DNA of 64,000 nt from an uncultured Cedecea sp. (GCF_947498825.1 NZ_CANMLV010000015.1:1-64000); one strand, 5' to 3'; counted from the stretch's first letter, positions 28,530 to 38,021 are shown. Notes: a model not told the origin generated them from the sequence alone. A program made the numbers and translations.

Positions 28530-29279
28530 ATGATTATATTAGTGACAGGCGCAACGGCAGGGTTTGGTGAGAGTATTACTCGTCGTTTTGTGAATAATGG
28601 GCATAAAGTTATTGCTACAGGACGCCGTCAAGAGCGCCTGCAAGAGTTAAAACAAGAATTAGGTGATGCTGTTCTGACCCTGGCCCTTGATGTACGCGAT
28701 CGGGCTGCAATAGAAAAAGCGCTGGGTGAACTGCCGACAGAGTGGCGTAATATCGATGTCCTGGTCAATAATGCTGGCCTGGCGTTAGGTCTGGAACCCG
28801 CACACAAAGCAAGTCTTGATGACTGGGAAACCATGATTGACACAAACAATAAAGGTCTGGTCTATATGACCCATGCTGTGTTGCCAGGCATGGTTGAACG
28901 TCATCATGGTCATATTATCAATATTGGCTCTACCGCAGGTCGCTGGCCTTATGCCGGGGGCAACGTTTACGGCGCAACAAAAGCTTTTGTACGCCAGTTC
29001 AGCCTTAATTTACGTGCAGATCTGCAAAAAACCCCAGTCCGTGTTACCGATATAGAACCCGGTTTAGTGGGGGGAACAGAGTTCTCTAATGTACGCTTTA
29101 AAGGGGATGATGCGAAAGCAGAGCTTGCCTATGAAAATGCTAATGCATTAACTCCGGAAGATGTCACTGAAGCCGTTTGGTGGGTGGCAAATTTACCAAA
29201 ACACGTCAATATCAATACGCTGGAAATGATGCCGGTGAGTCAGAGTTTTGCCGGGTTAAGTGTCAACCGCGATAGCTGA
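28530..29279 (+). CDS. ydfG: NADP-dependent 3-hydroxy acid dehydrogenase YdfG
   Basis: Short-chain dehydrogenase acting on 3-hydroxy acids such as serine, allo-threonine and malonic semialdehyde (RutE/YdfG activity). 249 residues from ATG 28530, the E. coli-equivalent start, with AAGGA ten bases upstream. Cofactor motif VTGATAGFGE (5-14), NADP-selecting Arg in TGRRQERL, active-site NNAGLALG, Ser in IGSTAGRW and YxxxK in YGATKAF. Ends TEFSNVRFKGD...AGLSVNRDS. Very close to E. coli YdfG. Confidence 0.95.
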   Translation: MIILVTGATAGFGESITRRFVNNGHKVIATGRRQERLQELKQELGDAVLTLALDVRDRAAIEKALGELPTEWRNIDVLVNNAGLALGLEPAHKASLDDWETMIDTNNKGLVYMTHAVLPGMVERHHGHIINIGSTAGRWPYAGGNVYGATKAFVRQFSLNLRADLQKTPVRVTDIEPGLVGGTEFSNVRFKGDDAKAELAYENANALTPEDVTEAVWWVANLPKHVNINTLEMMPVSQSFAGLSVNRDS

Positions 29280-29300
29280 TCCACAAAGCTCTACCGTTCT

Positions 29301-29329
29301 GAGAGTGGTTCACGCTTGTGACCACTCTC
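29301..29329. terminator. Terminator after ydfG
   Basis: GAGAGTGGT (29301-29309) pairs with ACCACTCTC (29321-29329) followed by TTTCTT, 22 bases after the ydfG stop. It lies between convergent ydfG and ynfA. Confidence 0.7.
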
Positions 29330-29387
29330 TTTCTTCGGTTTCAACACACTCAATTTTATGAGCGATAAGTATCACCTGCTCCGTAAA

Positions 29388-29714
29388 TCAGGACTTTCCC
29401 CAGCCCGCAACAATAATCAACATCCCGCAGCAGGCTATCGCCGCCCCACCCCAGTCATAAACGCTAAGTTTTATGCCTTCGACAAAACGTAGCCATAGCA
29501 AAGCGGTAATCACATACACGCCACCGTAAGCAGCATATACCCGCCCGCTGGCGGCAGGATGCAGAGTCAATAACCAGACAAAAAAGACTAAAGAAAGTGC
29601 AGCCGGAACCAGAAGCCATGGCGAACCATCGCGTTTTAGCCATAACCAAGGAAGAAAACAGCCAATAATCTCCGCTAAAGCGGTTACAAAAAAAAGCAAC
29701 GTTGTTTTGATCAT
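29388..29714 (-). CDS. ynfA: Inner-membrane protein YnfA (UPF0060)
   Basis: 108 residues forming four membrane helices. Family segments [35 protein letters not shown] and [18 protein letters not shown] are all present. UPF0060 proteins are related to small multidrug resistance transporters, but the substrate in this family is not settled. Divergent from ynfB, as in E. coli. Confidence 0.93.
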   Translation of the reverse strand: MIKTTLLFFVTALAEIIGCFLPWLWLKRDGSPWLLVPAALSLVFFVWLLTLHPAASGRVYAAYGGVYVITALLWLRFVEGIKLSVYDWGGAAIACCGMLIIVAGWGKS

Positions 29715-29820
29715 AGTGTCAAAATAGTCGGATTATCAGGACTGGATGCGGCTGGCATAGGCGCATCCAGCCTGCAGTGATATAATATTAAGAAGTGTTA
29801 CACCTTAAAAGGAAACGGTT

Positions 29821-30165
29821 ATGAAGACAAGCCTTCTCAAACCTTTAGCTAACGTCAGTCTGGCTTTGGCCTTAAGCGCTTTCGCACTCACACATGCTGC
29901 TCATGCAGAAACCAGCAAACTTATCATTGAGTCCGGTGACAGTGCGCAAAGCAAGCAGCAAGCTGCCATGGAAAAGGAACAATGGAATGATACTCGATCA
30001 CTGCGTAACAAAGTGAATAGTCGGGTTGAAAAAGATTTCGACAAAGATACCCATGCTGCCGACTTACGCGATAAATGTATGGAAAGCGTCAATCTCAATG
30101 TTTACTGGGAACCTAAAACTCAGCGCTGTCTGGATCGCCGTAATGGCCGTGTAGCCAAACCGTAA
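29821..30165 (+). CDS. ynfB: Exported protein YnfB (UPF0482)
   Basis: 114 residues. Signal peptide ends AHA near residue 29, and the mature protein begins [20 protein letters not shown], as in E. coli YnfB (113 aa). Two conserved Cys (DKCMES and QRCLDRR) could form a disulfide. Function unknown. AAAGGAAACG precedes the ATG. Followed by speG on the same strand after a hairpin, the E. coli order ynfA-ynfB-speG. Confidence 0.92.
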   Translation: MKTSLLKPLANVSLALALSAFALTHAAHAETSKLIIESGDSAQSKQQAAMEKEQWNDTRSLRNKVNSRVEKDFDKDTHAADLRDKCMESVNLNVYWEPKTQRCLDRRNGRVAKP

Positions 30166-30184
30166 CTCAATAACTCTTTTTGTA

Positions 30185-30211
30185 ACAAGCTCCTGCTAAT
30201 CGGGAGCTTGT
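30185..30211 (+). terminator. Hairpin between ynfB and speG
   Basis: ACAAGCTCC (30185-30193) pairs with GGAGCTTGT (30203-30211). No T-tract follows, so read-through into speG is likely. Confidence 0.45.
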
Positions 30212-30230
30212 CAAACTCTCAAGGTCTCCA

Positions 30231-30791
30231 ATGCGCAGTGATTTATCCATTAAGCTTCGACCTCTGGAACGTGAAGATTTACGCTTTGTTCATCAACTAG
30301 ATAATAACGCCAGCGTGATGCGTTATTGGTTTGAAGAACCGTATGAAGCTTTTGTCGAACTATCTGATTTATATGATAAACATATTCATGATCAGAGCGA
30401 ACGTCGCTTTGTTATCGAATATAATGGTGATAAAGCCGGTTTAGTTGAACTGGTGGAGATAAACCATATACATCGCCGGGCAGAGTTCCAAATCATCATT
30501 TCGCCGGAATATCAGGGGAAAGGTCTGGCATCCCGTGCCGCCAGACTGGCGATGGATTATGGCTTCAGCGTTCTTAATCTGAATAAACTGTACCTGATAG
30601 TTGATAAAGAAAACGCAAAAGCTGTGCATATCTATAAAAAACTAGGTTTTATCACCGAAGGTGAACTGGTGGATGAGTTTTTTATCAATGGCCAGTACCG
30701 AACCACTATCAGAATGTGTATTTTCCAACATCAGTTTCTGGCTCAGCATAAAATACAAGAACATAGCTTGTTGCAACCCACTGCGCAGTAG
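30231..30791 (+). CDS. speG: Spermidine N1-acetyltransferase SpeG
   Basis: Acetylates spermidine and spermine with acetyl-CoA, limiting polyamine toxicity in the cytoplasm. 186 residues, GNAT fold. Polyamine allosteric and active-site segments [11 protein letters not shown] and [15 protein letters not shown] are conserved, as are the acetyl-CoA loop [16 protein letters not shown] and the C-terminal [14 protein letters not shown]. Start ATG 30231 follows AAGGTC. Nearly superimposable on E. coli SpeG. Confidence 0.97.
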   Translation: MRSDLSIKLRPLEREDLRFVHQLDNNASVMRYWFEEPYEAFVELSDLYDKHIHDQSERRFVIEYNGDKAGLVELVEINHIHRRAEFQIIISPEYQGKGLASRAARLAMDYGFSVLNLNKLYLIVDKENAKAVHIYKKLGFITEGELVDEFFINGQYRTTIRMCIFQHQFLAQHKIQEHSLLQPTAQ

Positions 30792-31021
30792 TTATCGTTT
30801 CTTGTAAGTCTAATTAGCAAACGTTTATCAGGTGCGTCGTGAAATCCCGTTATTCTGAACTGAAAGAATGTCAAAAGCACTCATTCAAGTCGGTCGGTGA
30901 GCGCAGATAAACAATGCAATATCGACCAGTTGGATGCAGGCCGTATTATTATAAATTGTATCATTATAATATTATTTAAATTCAACACGAACGACTGGAT
31001 TAAGCACCCTGTCTTTGAAAG
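30792..31021. other. Spacer after speG
   Basis: No gene or clear signal seen, apart from an AT-rich run at about 30940-30985 that could hold a promoter for the following small genes. Confidence 0.4.
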
Positions 31022-31222
31022 ATGCCAGTTTGCCCGAAACCACGAGAAACAGAGGTATTGGAAGAAGACAAAAATGTGGAAATATCAAAAAATGTCTGGA
31101 ATGAAAAAGACTCTACTTGCAGAAAGATATCAGAAAAATACTCATATACATCAGGAGTAGCTATATTTGATACTGTAGTAGATACTCTCCTTGGTATTCA
31201 CTTCACTGAAAGGAAAAGATGA
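31022..31222 (+). CDS. Small ORF (66 aa) overlapping the DUF1161 gene; possible remnant
   Basis: Opens just after an in-frame stop at 31016 and ends TGA at 31220-31222, overlapping the next gene's ATG. The product starts MPVCPKPRETEVLEEDKN and has no signal peptide, although two Cys and a hydrophobic stretch (GVAIFDTVVDTLLGIHF) look like the end of an exported or membrane protein that has lost its N-terminus. No good ribosome-binding site. I do not recognise it; it may be a 3' remnant or chance. Confidence 0.3.
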   Translation: MPVCPKPRETEVLEEDKNVEISKNVWNEKDSTCRKISEKYSYTSGVAIFDTVVDTLLGIHFTERKR

Positions 31223-31476
31223 TGAAACATTCTACTTGGTTAGGTATGTTACTCTGCACTGTCGCTACGTCGGCTTTTGCTGTTCCGAATTCTTGCGAGA
31301 CGGTGAAGGCCAGTATTCAGCAAAAAATCATCAATAACGGTGTTCCGGAATCAGGGTTCTCACTCACTATCGTCCCAAATGATGAAGTAGATCAGTCAGG
31401 GGCTAGTACCGTCGTCGGGCATTGTGCTAACGATACCTACAAAATTGTCTATACCCGTTTTAGTGATGCACACTAG
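31219..31476 (+). CDS. DUF1161 periplasmic protein
   Basis: 85 residues with a clear signal peptide (cleavage after TSAFA, residue 21). The 64-residue mature domain has two cysteines (NSCETVKASIQQKI and VVGHCANDTYKIVYTR) that probably form a disulfide; this pattern is the DUF1161 family. Strong AGGAAAAG before ATGATG. Function unknown; relatives are small periplasmic proteins. Start could be the second Met at 31222. Confidence 0.82.
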   Translation: MMKHSTWLGMLLCTVATSAFAVPNSCETVKASIQQKIINNGVPESGFSLTIVPNDEVDQSGASTVVGHCANDTYKIVYTRFSDAH

Positions 31477-31583
31477 TCTGACAGAAACACTCTGATGGAT
31501 GACTTAATGGCATAACTGGTCATCCACTCAGTTTACGAATATCAGCATTACTCGCCATTCCTTATCGACTGTTTGTAGCTTGC

Positions 31584-32264
31584 TCAGGCATAAACAGGTG
31601 AGTCAGTAAACATCGACAAGTCAATAAAATGCCCTAATTCTTTCTCTTCAGGGCGTGAAAGATAAGGAATCTCACCCAATAAAGGACAAGGAAGCACTTT
31701 ACTCAATGCTGCGATAATGCTGGCATAATTCGCCATGCAAGGATTAATACGGTTAGCGACCCAACCAACCAGCGGCAGTCCATCATGGATAATAGCCTGG
31801 GCCGTAAGCTGGGCATGATTCATGCACCCATCCTGAATGCCCACCACCATCAATACCGGCAATTGTTCTTGTACCACCCACTCTGACAGCGGGTGCAAAT
31901 CATCCATCAGGCTTCGCCAGCCTGAACAACCTTCCGTCACGACACAGTCAAACTTATGACTCAAATCTGTCAGACCGTTTGATAATAAACTGTAATCCAT
32001 TCGAGTCGTCGCTTCAGGACTTCCGCCTTCATTTAATACCAAAGGTCCGATCGCTTCAGCAGGTAAAACATGGCTGGAAGCGCTTTGCAACATTGCGATT
32101 TCTTTACTTTGGTTGCTCGCCTGTTTACCGGGGCCCTTTCGGGCTACTGGTTTATAACCGACGGCACTTTTTCCGCTGTTAATCAAAGCTTGCAATAACG
32201 CACGCGCGACAACGGTTTTTCCAACCCGGGTATTGGTACCCGTTATAAAGAGGCGATTAAGCAT
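31584..32264 (-). CDS. bioD2: Dethiobiotin-synthetase-like protein BioD2 (YnfK) with altered motifs
   Basis: 226 residues from ATG 32264 (GGGAG eight bases upstream). Overall match to E. coli BioD2/YnfK is strong (LSEWVVQEQLPVLMVVGIQ, GLPLVGWVANRINP). In dethiobiotin synthetase ATP and CO2 close the ureido ring of biotin. The P-loop is GTNTRVGKT instead of the usual GTDTxVGKT, and the EGxGG loop reads TEGCSGW. The Lys of YKPVA is kept, but the following Ser/Gly turn is replaced by RKGPGK. These changes may alter or abolish ligase activity. Upstream of mlc, as in E. coli. Confidence 0.88.
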   Translation of the reverse strand: MLNRLFITGTNTRVGKTVVARALLQALINSGKSAVGYKPVARKGPGKQASNQSKEIAMLQSASSHVLPAEAIGPLVLNEGGSPEATTRMDYSLLSNGLTDLSHKFDCVVTEGCSGWRSLMDDLHPLSEWVVQEQLPVLMVVGIQDGCMNHAQLTAQAIIHDGLPLVGWVANRINPCMANYASIIAALSKVLPCPLLGEIPYLSRPEEKELGHFIDLSMFTDSPVYA

Positions 32265-32390
32265 GACAATGCTCCCGGCAGTTATATTCGTCACAGAGTG
32301 TCACGAAAAATAATTCAATTCCGGAAGTCTAAAAGAAAGACAACAAAGCCAGTTTGAGATAACGCAATGTTTGATGCTTCAAGCCGTTAA

Positions 32391-33608
32391 TTAACCTTGC
32401 AACAAACGAACCAATAATGTGCCGTTATACATTGCATCCTTAACCAGCGCTGAACTGACTCGCGTTCCACGATGACTAAGCTGGGTTTTTTCCACAACGA
32501 TGTGGCGACTATAAGCCGGTAACGACTGTTGCTGCAAACAGTCTCTGATAACTGAATGGAGGATATCAGCAGCCTGATTCAGCGGTGAACCAATGAGGAT
32601 TTTTTGTGGATTAAATAAATTCACCATAATAGCCAGAATACGCCCGACGTTTTGCCCGACGCCAACGATAATATCTTTAGCCAGCAAATCGCCTTGCAAA
32701 GCAGCATCGCAGAGCGAGGTAATCGTCAGAGGCTTATCATGCAGCATAGATGCCATCGACTGGCCCATGCGCTGCTCAGCCAGGCTGAGAATACTTTCCA
32801 TACTCGCGATTGTTTCCAGGCATCCATGATTACCGCAATAGCACTGTTTACCAAAAGGATCGACTTGGGTATGACCAATTTCGACCAGAGAACTGCTACT
32901 GGCATGGAGTAAACGTCCCCCAGTAATGACTCCCGCCCCTACATTTTGATCAATGACGACTTGAATCACATCACTGACACCACGGGAGGCGCCAAAAAGT
33001 CCCTCAGCCATTGTCCAGGCACTAATATCATGCTGAATAAAGACGGGAACACCAATTCGGTTTGATAACACCTCACCCAACGGCATATCGATAACATCAT
33101 AAAATGGCATACGGTGTACGATACCGCGGACGGTATCGATAATACCGGGCAACGTGATAGCGATTGCAGTAAGACGTTCAAGTTTATGTTGATGACGAAC
33201 AAAAAATTGATCAACATGCTCCTGAATTCGTAACAGTAAAGGCTGAGGATGTTCAAGTTCCAGCGCCACACTGTCTTCTACCACCTCTCGTCCACTTAAA
33301 TCACGTAATGCCAGCCATAACTCACCACGAGTGATGCGTAACGCTAAAAAATGCCAGGCTTCAGTATCTAAAATTAACCCGATAGCAGGACGCCCTCGTC
33401 CACCGGGATCCTGGATCTCCGTTTCCTGAACCAAATGGGCTTCGAGCATTTCTCGCACAATCTTAGTAATGCTGGCCGGCGCCAGTTGTGCCAGTCGAGA
33501 GAGATCAATACGCGACACCGGACCATGGGTATCTATCAGGCGGTAAACGACACCTGCATTCATCTGTTTTATCTGGTCAATATGGCCCGGTTGACTATCA
33601 ACAACCAC
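32391..33608 (-). CDS. mlc: Glucose-responsive repressor Mlc (DgsA)
   Basis: ROK-family repressor of PTS genes (ptsG, ptsHI, manXYZ), inactivated by binding dephosphorylated EIICB-Glc at the membrane. 405 residues from GTG 33608 with GGGAGA upstream; E. coli mlc also starts GTG. N-terminal winged helix (LSRLAQLAPASITKIVREML). Zinc site His in EIGHTQVDP plus CYCGNHGCLE. ROK segments IAITLPGIIDT and GSRGVSDVIQVVID-like are conserved. C-terminus VKDAMYNGTLLVRLLQG matches E. coli Mlc. Confidence 0.96.
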   Translation of the reverse strand: MVVDSQPGHIDQIKQMNAGVVYRLIDTHGPVSRIDLSRLAQLAPASITKIVREMLEAHLVQETEIQDPGGRGRPAIGLILDTEAWHFLALRITRGELWLALRDLSGREVVEDSVALELEHPQPLLLRIQEHVDQFFVRHQHKLERLTAIAITLPGIIDTVRGIVHRMPFYDVIDMPLGEVLSNRIGVPVFIQHDISAWTMAEGLFGASRGVSDVIQVVIDQNVGAGVITGGRLLHASSSSLVEIGHTQVDPFGKQCYCGNHGCLETIASMESILSLAEQRMGQSMASMLHDKPLTITSLCDAALQGDLLAKDIIVGVGQNVGRILAIMVNLFNPQKILIGSPLNQAADILHSVIRDCLQQQSLPAYSRHIVVEKTQLSHRGTRVSSALVKDAMYNGTLLVRLLQG

Positions 33609-33723
33609 GTAATTCTCCCTTTATTTTCGCGCTGCGAAATAAATTTTTGTCTATGGTGAAACACTTCTTATAGAGACGTCAAATATTTGCACCATATTGT
33701 GATATGGCGCACATAATCCGGGT

Positions 33724-34635
33724 TTAATCAGTACTTTGCAAGTGGGCAGATGATGCGGTTAATAAAGCAATTATTTTCTTTGCCGGTTGCGATAATTCAC
33801 GATGCTTTGACCAAACTAACCATAGCTCTGAACGGGCGTCAGGCTCATCAACGGACAACCAAACGACATCGCTCAATCTGACGCGTTGAAAAGACGACGG
33901 TAAAAGAGAAACCCCAAGACCTGCGGAGACCAGACTAATAATCGTCATTGCCTCTCCCACTTCTTGAGTAATATAAGGGGTAATTTGATGACGTTTTAAC
34001 AATCCAAGAATATCTTCATATAACCCGGTCCCCACCTGTGAATCAAAAAATACAAAGGGTTCTTGCGCTAACTGCGTCAATGACACTGACGCTGCTCCAG
34101 CCAGGGGATGTAATCGATGAACCAGGGCGAGTAACGGCTCACGTAATATGACGCGGTATTCCAGGCTATCCGGCAATTTAGTATTACGCATTAATCCGAA
34201 TTCCAATCCCCCCTCAGTCAGAGGAGGGATCTGTTCACGTGTGTTCATTTCCCGCATTTGAATATGAACATCCGGATAACGGTGGCGAAAAGTCGACAGA
34301 CTGTCAAAAACAGACTTGATAAACGGAGCCGAGGAGGTAAACCCCATTTTCAACTCTCCCGTCTGTCCCTGATGTAAACGTGCAGCTCGTAGTGCTGCAT
34401 CATCCACCTGGCTTAGGATCAGCCGGGCATCCAGCAGAAACTGCTGTCCCGCAGGGGTTAATGCGACACTGCGATTCGTTCGCGAAAGTAATCGCGCACC
34501 TATTTGAGTTTCCAGCTGTTGGATCTGCTGACTTAGGGGCGGTTGGGATATCCGTAAGCGCTCAGCGGCATGCCCGAAATGCAGTTCTTCAGCCACGGCA
34601 ACAAAATACCTGAGATGACGCAATTCTATATTCAT
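33724..34635 (-). CDS. ynfL: LysR-family regulator YnfL
   Basis: 303 residues. Helix-turn-helix HFGHAAERLRISQPPLSQQI at about 20-39 and a LysR substrate-binding domain (about 90-295). Divergent from the MFS gene ynfM, the E. coli arrangement. A palindrome overlaps its own start codon (34634-34648), consistent with autorepression and control of ynfM. Inducer unknown. Confidence 0.9.
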   Translation of the reverse strand: MNIELRHLRYFVAVAEELHFGHAAERLRISQPPLSQQIQQLETQIGARLLSRTNRSVALTPAGQQFLLDARLILSQVDDAALRAARLHQGQTGELKMGFTSSAPFIKSVFDSLSTFRHRYPDVHIQMREMNTREQIPPLTEGGLEFGLMRNTKLPDSLEYRVILREPLLALVHRLHPLAGAASVSLTQLAQEPFVFFDSQVGTGLYEDILGLLKRHQITPYITQEVGEAMTIISLVSAGLGVSLLPSSFQRVRLSDVVWLSVDEPDARSELWLVWSKHRELSQPAKKIIALLTASSAHLQSTD

Positions 34636-34648
34636 ACTTTTAAAGTAT
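34634..34648. promoter_or_regulatory. Palindrome at the ynfL start, candidate YnfL operator
   Basis: ATACTTT-T-AAAGTAT, a perfect 7+1+7 dyad beginning within the ynfL start codon in the ynfL-ynfM divergent gap. Fits the T-N11-A LysR box shape. Confidence 0.5.
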
Positions 34649-34786
34649 CATTTGAGATTATTAATATATTAGACAGAATACTGGCAGTTTTCTACCCTGA
34701 AGTGACTGATATGCTTGCCGCTAGAAAAGTTTAGCTCCAGCAGTAACTGAAATTATGATGAGTCTGTTTTACTCTAAGGATCTATT

Positions 34787-36037
34787 GTGCATTCCACTTC
34801 TGACATCAACTTGGCCAACGGAGAAAGAATTGATGTAGACAGCCCCGCCCGGACAACGGAATTTATTAAACGTGGTTCGCCGTCCTTTACCCGTGTGACT
34901 TTGGCGCTTTTTTCCGCCGGTCTGGCAACATTTGCGCTTCTCTACTGTATTCAACCTATCCTGCCATTGCTCTCTGATGAGTTCCATGTCTCCCCTGCCG
35001 GAAGTAGTCTGTCACTGTCTATCTCAACGGGAATGCTGGCATTAGGTTTACTCTTTACCGGCCCATTATCTGATGCGATTGGCCGAAAAAAAGTCATGGT
35101 CACCGCTCTGTTACTGGCGTCCTGTTGTACCCTGCTATCAACCCTGATGAGCAGCTGGCACGGGATCCTCATAATGCGCGCTCTGACGGGACTCTCGTTA
35201 AGTGGTGTCGCGGCTGTCGGTATGACTTATCTGAGTGAAGAGATGCATCCCAGTGTCGTTGCTTTCTCTATGGGGCTGTATATTAGCGGTAACTCCATCG
35301 GCGGTATGAGCGGGCGTTTATTAAGCGGTGTCGTGAGTGATTTTTTTAACTGGCGTGTGGCCGTTGCTGTGATTGGTTGTTTTGCCCTCGCGTCTGCCTT
35401 AATGTTCTGGCGCATCTTACCTGAATCACGTCATTTCCGGCCGATAAAACTGCGGCCCAAATCATTGCTGATCAACTTTCATCTTCATTTTCGCGATAGC
35501 GGTTTACCCCTGCTATTTGTCGAAGGTTTTTTACTGATGGGTTCCTTCGTTACGCTGTTTAACTATATTGGTTATCGTTTAATGTCATCTCCCTGGGGAC
35601 TGAGCCAGGCTATCGTTGGTTTACTGTCACTGGTCTATCTGACCGGTGTCTGGAGTTCGCCTAAAGCCGGTATCATGGCCGAGAAGTATGGTCGAGGCCC
35701 GGTAATGACAGGTGGAATCCTGATAATGGGCTTGGGACTGGCACTCACTCTTTCTTCTACGCTTGCCCTGATATTTATTGGTATGACGCTGTTCTCTGCA
35801 GGTTTCTTTGCTGCTCATTCAGTGGCAAGTAGCTGGATAGGCGTACGGGCCAGGCGCGCAAAAGGCCAGGCCTCATCACTTTATCTCTTCTGTTACTATT
35901 TGGGATCCAGTGTGGCAGGGTCGTTAGGCGGTATTTTCTGGCATCAGTACGGCTGGGCGGGAATTGTCGGATTTATAGGTTTGTTACTCTGTGGCGCAGT
36001 GGCTGTCGGTTGTCGACTCCATCAGCGGACACATTAA
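34787..36037 (+). CDS. ynfM: MFS transporter YnfM
   Basis: 416 residues with 12 membrane helices after a soluble N-terminal tail of about 35 residues. Starts at GTG 34787 with AAGGA eight bases upstream. Family motifs GPLSDAIGRKKVMV (loop 2-3) and ARRAKGQASSLYLFCYYLG. Highly similar to E. coli YnfM, including TEFIKRG near the start. Homologues export arabinose or drugs; the substrate is not known here. Likely controlled by YnfL. Confidence 0.93.
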   Translation: MHSTSDINLANGERIDVDSPARTTEFIKRGSPSFTRVTLALFSAGLATFALLYCIQPILPLLSDEFHVSPAGSSLSLSISTGMLALGLLFTGPLSDAIGRKKVMVTALLLASCCTLLSTLMSSWHGILIMRALTGLSLSGVAAVGMTYLSEEMHPSVVAFSMGLYISGNSIGGMSGRLLSGVVSDFFNWRVAVAVIGCFALASALMFWRILPESRHFRPIKLRPKSLLINFHLHFRDSGLPLLFVEGFLLMGSFVTLFNYIGYRLMSSPWGLSQAIVGLLSLVYLTGVWSSPKAGIMAEKYGRGPVMTGGILIMGLGLALTLSSTLALIFIGMTLFSAGFFAAHSVASSWIGVRARRAKGQASSLYLFCYYLGSSVAGSLGGIFWHQYGWAGIVGFIGLLLCGAVAVGCRLHQRTH

Positions 36038-36109
36038 TCCGACACAGCCTCGTTTTCGGCGCGACTTAATGTTATTTTCGTGCGCATAAACTCCCGTCCA
36101 CGAGGCTCT

Positions 36110-37594
36110 ATGGAAAAGCAACACTACACTGATTTGAGTCGTATCTTCTTACGTTTGTCGCGTTTTGATCACCTCAATGCCATTGCCAGCTGGGATATGG
36201 CAACTATGATGCCTGCCAATGGCAGTCAGGCACGCGGAGAAGCGTTGGCTGAGTTAAGTGTGTTACGTCACCAAATTCTCAGCGATAAAAAAATAGCACG
36301 CTTGATACGAGATGCAGAGCAAGAAGATCTCAATGATATTGAACGTGCAAATCTCAATGAAATCACTCGTCAGTATCAAAATGCTATTTTGCTACCTGAC
36401 AGTTTGGTGGAAGAAAAATCGTTGGTAGGTTCACGTTGTGAACATGGCTGGCGCACTCAACGTCCGGAAAACAACTGGACGGACTTTGCCGCGAATCTGA
36501 AAGAAGTGGTGCGCGTAAGTCGCGAAGAAGCCCGCTTACGGGGCGATGCCCAGGGAATATCACCTTACGATGCGCTCCTGGATATCTACGAACCCGGTAT
36601 GACGAGTGAGAAACTCGATGGCCTGTTTGGCTCGCTGCGTAGCTGGTTACCTGATTTGCTGCAAACGGTGATATCCCGACAAGCAGAAGAGTCCGTCATC
36701 ACTCCTGTCGGACCTTTTACCACCGAAAAACAGCGCCAGTTGGGTCTGGATATCATGGATATGCTGGGCTTTGATTTTGCTGGCGGCCGTCTTGATGTCA
36801 GTGCTCATCCATTCTGTGGCGGTGTCCCGGAAGATGTTCGTATCACCACTCGCTACAACGAAGATGAATTATTCAGTGCTCTTTACGGTGTTATTCATGA
36901 AACAGGCCATGCGCGTTATGAGCAAAACCTGCCTCGAACCTGGCCGGGTCAGCCAGTTGCCCTTGCCCGCTCGATGGCGATTCATGAATCGCAAAGTTTA
37001 TTTTTTGAGATGCAACTCGCCCGCAGTACATCATTCCAGCAGCAGTTATTGCCAAAAGTCATCGCACACTTTGGCCCACAGCCCGCTTTTGAACTGAGCA
37101 ACCTGGTTAAATTAAGCCAGCGTGTCAAACGTGGTTTTATTCGCGTCGATGCTGATGAAATAAGTTATCCGGCACATGTTGTGCTGCGTTATGAGATTGA
37201 GCGAGCATTGATATCAGGTGAGATAGAAGTCGATGACATTCCTGCCCTGTGGGATGAGAAAATGCAGCAATGGCTCGGTCTGTCTACTGCCGGAAATTAC
37301 CGCAATGGCTGCATGCAGGATATCCATTGGACTGACGGTGCCTTTGGTTATTTTCCGTCCTACACCTTAGGGGCTATGTATGCCGCTCAGTTATTTGCCG
37401 CAGCCCGTCGTGCTTTGCCACAGCTTGACGACCAGATAGCCAGCGGTGATTTCAACCCTCTGTTTACTTGGCTTGAACAAAACATCTGGCGACATGGCAG
37501 CCGCTTTAGTACTTCCCAGCTGATCGCCAATGCGACAGGTGAAGATCTTAACCCTCTGTATTTCCGCAATCATTTAGAATCTCGCTACCTCTGA
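36110..37594 (+). CDS. M32-family metallocarboxypeptidase (carboxypeptidase Taq)
   Basis: 494 residues from ATG 36110 (GAGG upstream); ten extra codons upstream are unlikely to be used. Zinc motif HETGHARYE (about 267-275) and the following HESQSLFFE supply the two His and Glu ligands of M32 enzymes. IRVDADEISYPAHVVLRYEIE is the family signature. Removes C-terminal residues from peptides in the cytoplasm with broad specificity. E. coli K-12 has no such gene between ynfM and asr, so it is an insertion relative to that order. Confidence 0.9.
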   Translation: MEKQHYTDLSRIFLRLSRFDHLNAIASWDMATMMPANGSQARGEALAELSVLRHQILSDKKIARLIRDAEQEDLNDIERANLNEITRQYQNAILLPDSLVEEKSLVGSRCEHGWRTQRPENNWTDFAANLKEVVRVSREEARLRGDAQGISPYDALLDIYEPGMTSEKLDGLFGSLRSWLPDLLQTVISRQAEESVITPVGPFTTEKQRQLGLDIMDMLGFDFAGGRLDVSAHPFCGGVPEDVRITTRYNEDELFSALYGVIHETGHARYEQNLPRTWPGQPVALARSMAIHESQSLFFEMQLARSTSFQQQLLPKVIAHFGPQPAFELSNLVKLSQRVKRGFIRVDADEISYPAHVVLRYEIERALISGEIEVDDIPALWDEKMQQWLGLSTAGNYRNGCMQDIHWTDGAFGYFPSYTLGAMYAAQLFAAARRALPQLDDQIASGDFNPLFTWLEQNIWRHGSRFSTSQLIANATGEDLNPLYFRNHLESRYL

Positions 37595-37745
37595 TAGTCA
37601 CAACGTCAGGTATCTTGCCCGACGTTGTACATTCGGTTACACGCCGATACCAATCACTCACTGAAGCTTTGCATTCATAAGTCTATAGTGCATTTCAACG
37701 GCCCCACACTGGGACTGAACGCAAACAAATATCGAGGGTATCGAG

Positions 37746-38021
37746 ATGAAAAAAGTATTAGCTCTGGTTGTTGCCGCTGCAATGGGTCTGTCTTCTGCTG
37801 CTTTTGCAGCTGATACTACAGCGACAACAGGTGCGACCACTACGGCAACTACACCTGCCAAAACAGCGCATCATGTAAAACATCACAGTGCTCCGGCAGC
37901 ACAAAAGGCGCAGGCAGCTAAACACAAGAAAGAGAGCAAACCTGCTGCAGAACAAAAAGCACAGGCGGCTAAAAAACATCATAAAGCTTCAGCAAAAGCA
38001 CCCGCGCAACCCGCAGCATAA
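37746..38021 (+). CDS. asr: Acid shock protein Asr
   Basis: 91 residues: signal peptide [20 protein letters not shown] then a low-complexity mature part made of Thr, Ala, Lys and His, with repeated [18 protein letters not shown] units. Asr is an intrinsically disordered periplasmic protein made on acid exposure under RstBA/PhoBR control; it may buffer or chaperone. Position before ydgU-ydgD matches E. coli. Terminator at 38060. Confidence 0.93.
   Translation: MKKVLALVVAAAMGLSSAAFAADTTATTGATTTATTPAKTAHHVKHHSAPAAQKAQAAKHKKESKPAAEQKAQAAKKHHKASAKAPAQPAA

Noticed and set aside
37746-38021. Repeat array or CRISPR-like periodicity in asr
   Set aside because: The repetition is at protein level (Lys/Ala/Gln units) within a coding sequence. 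Spacing is irregular and there are no spacers.
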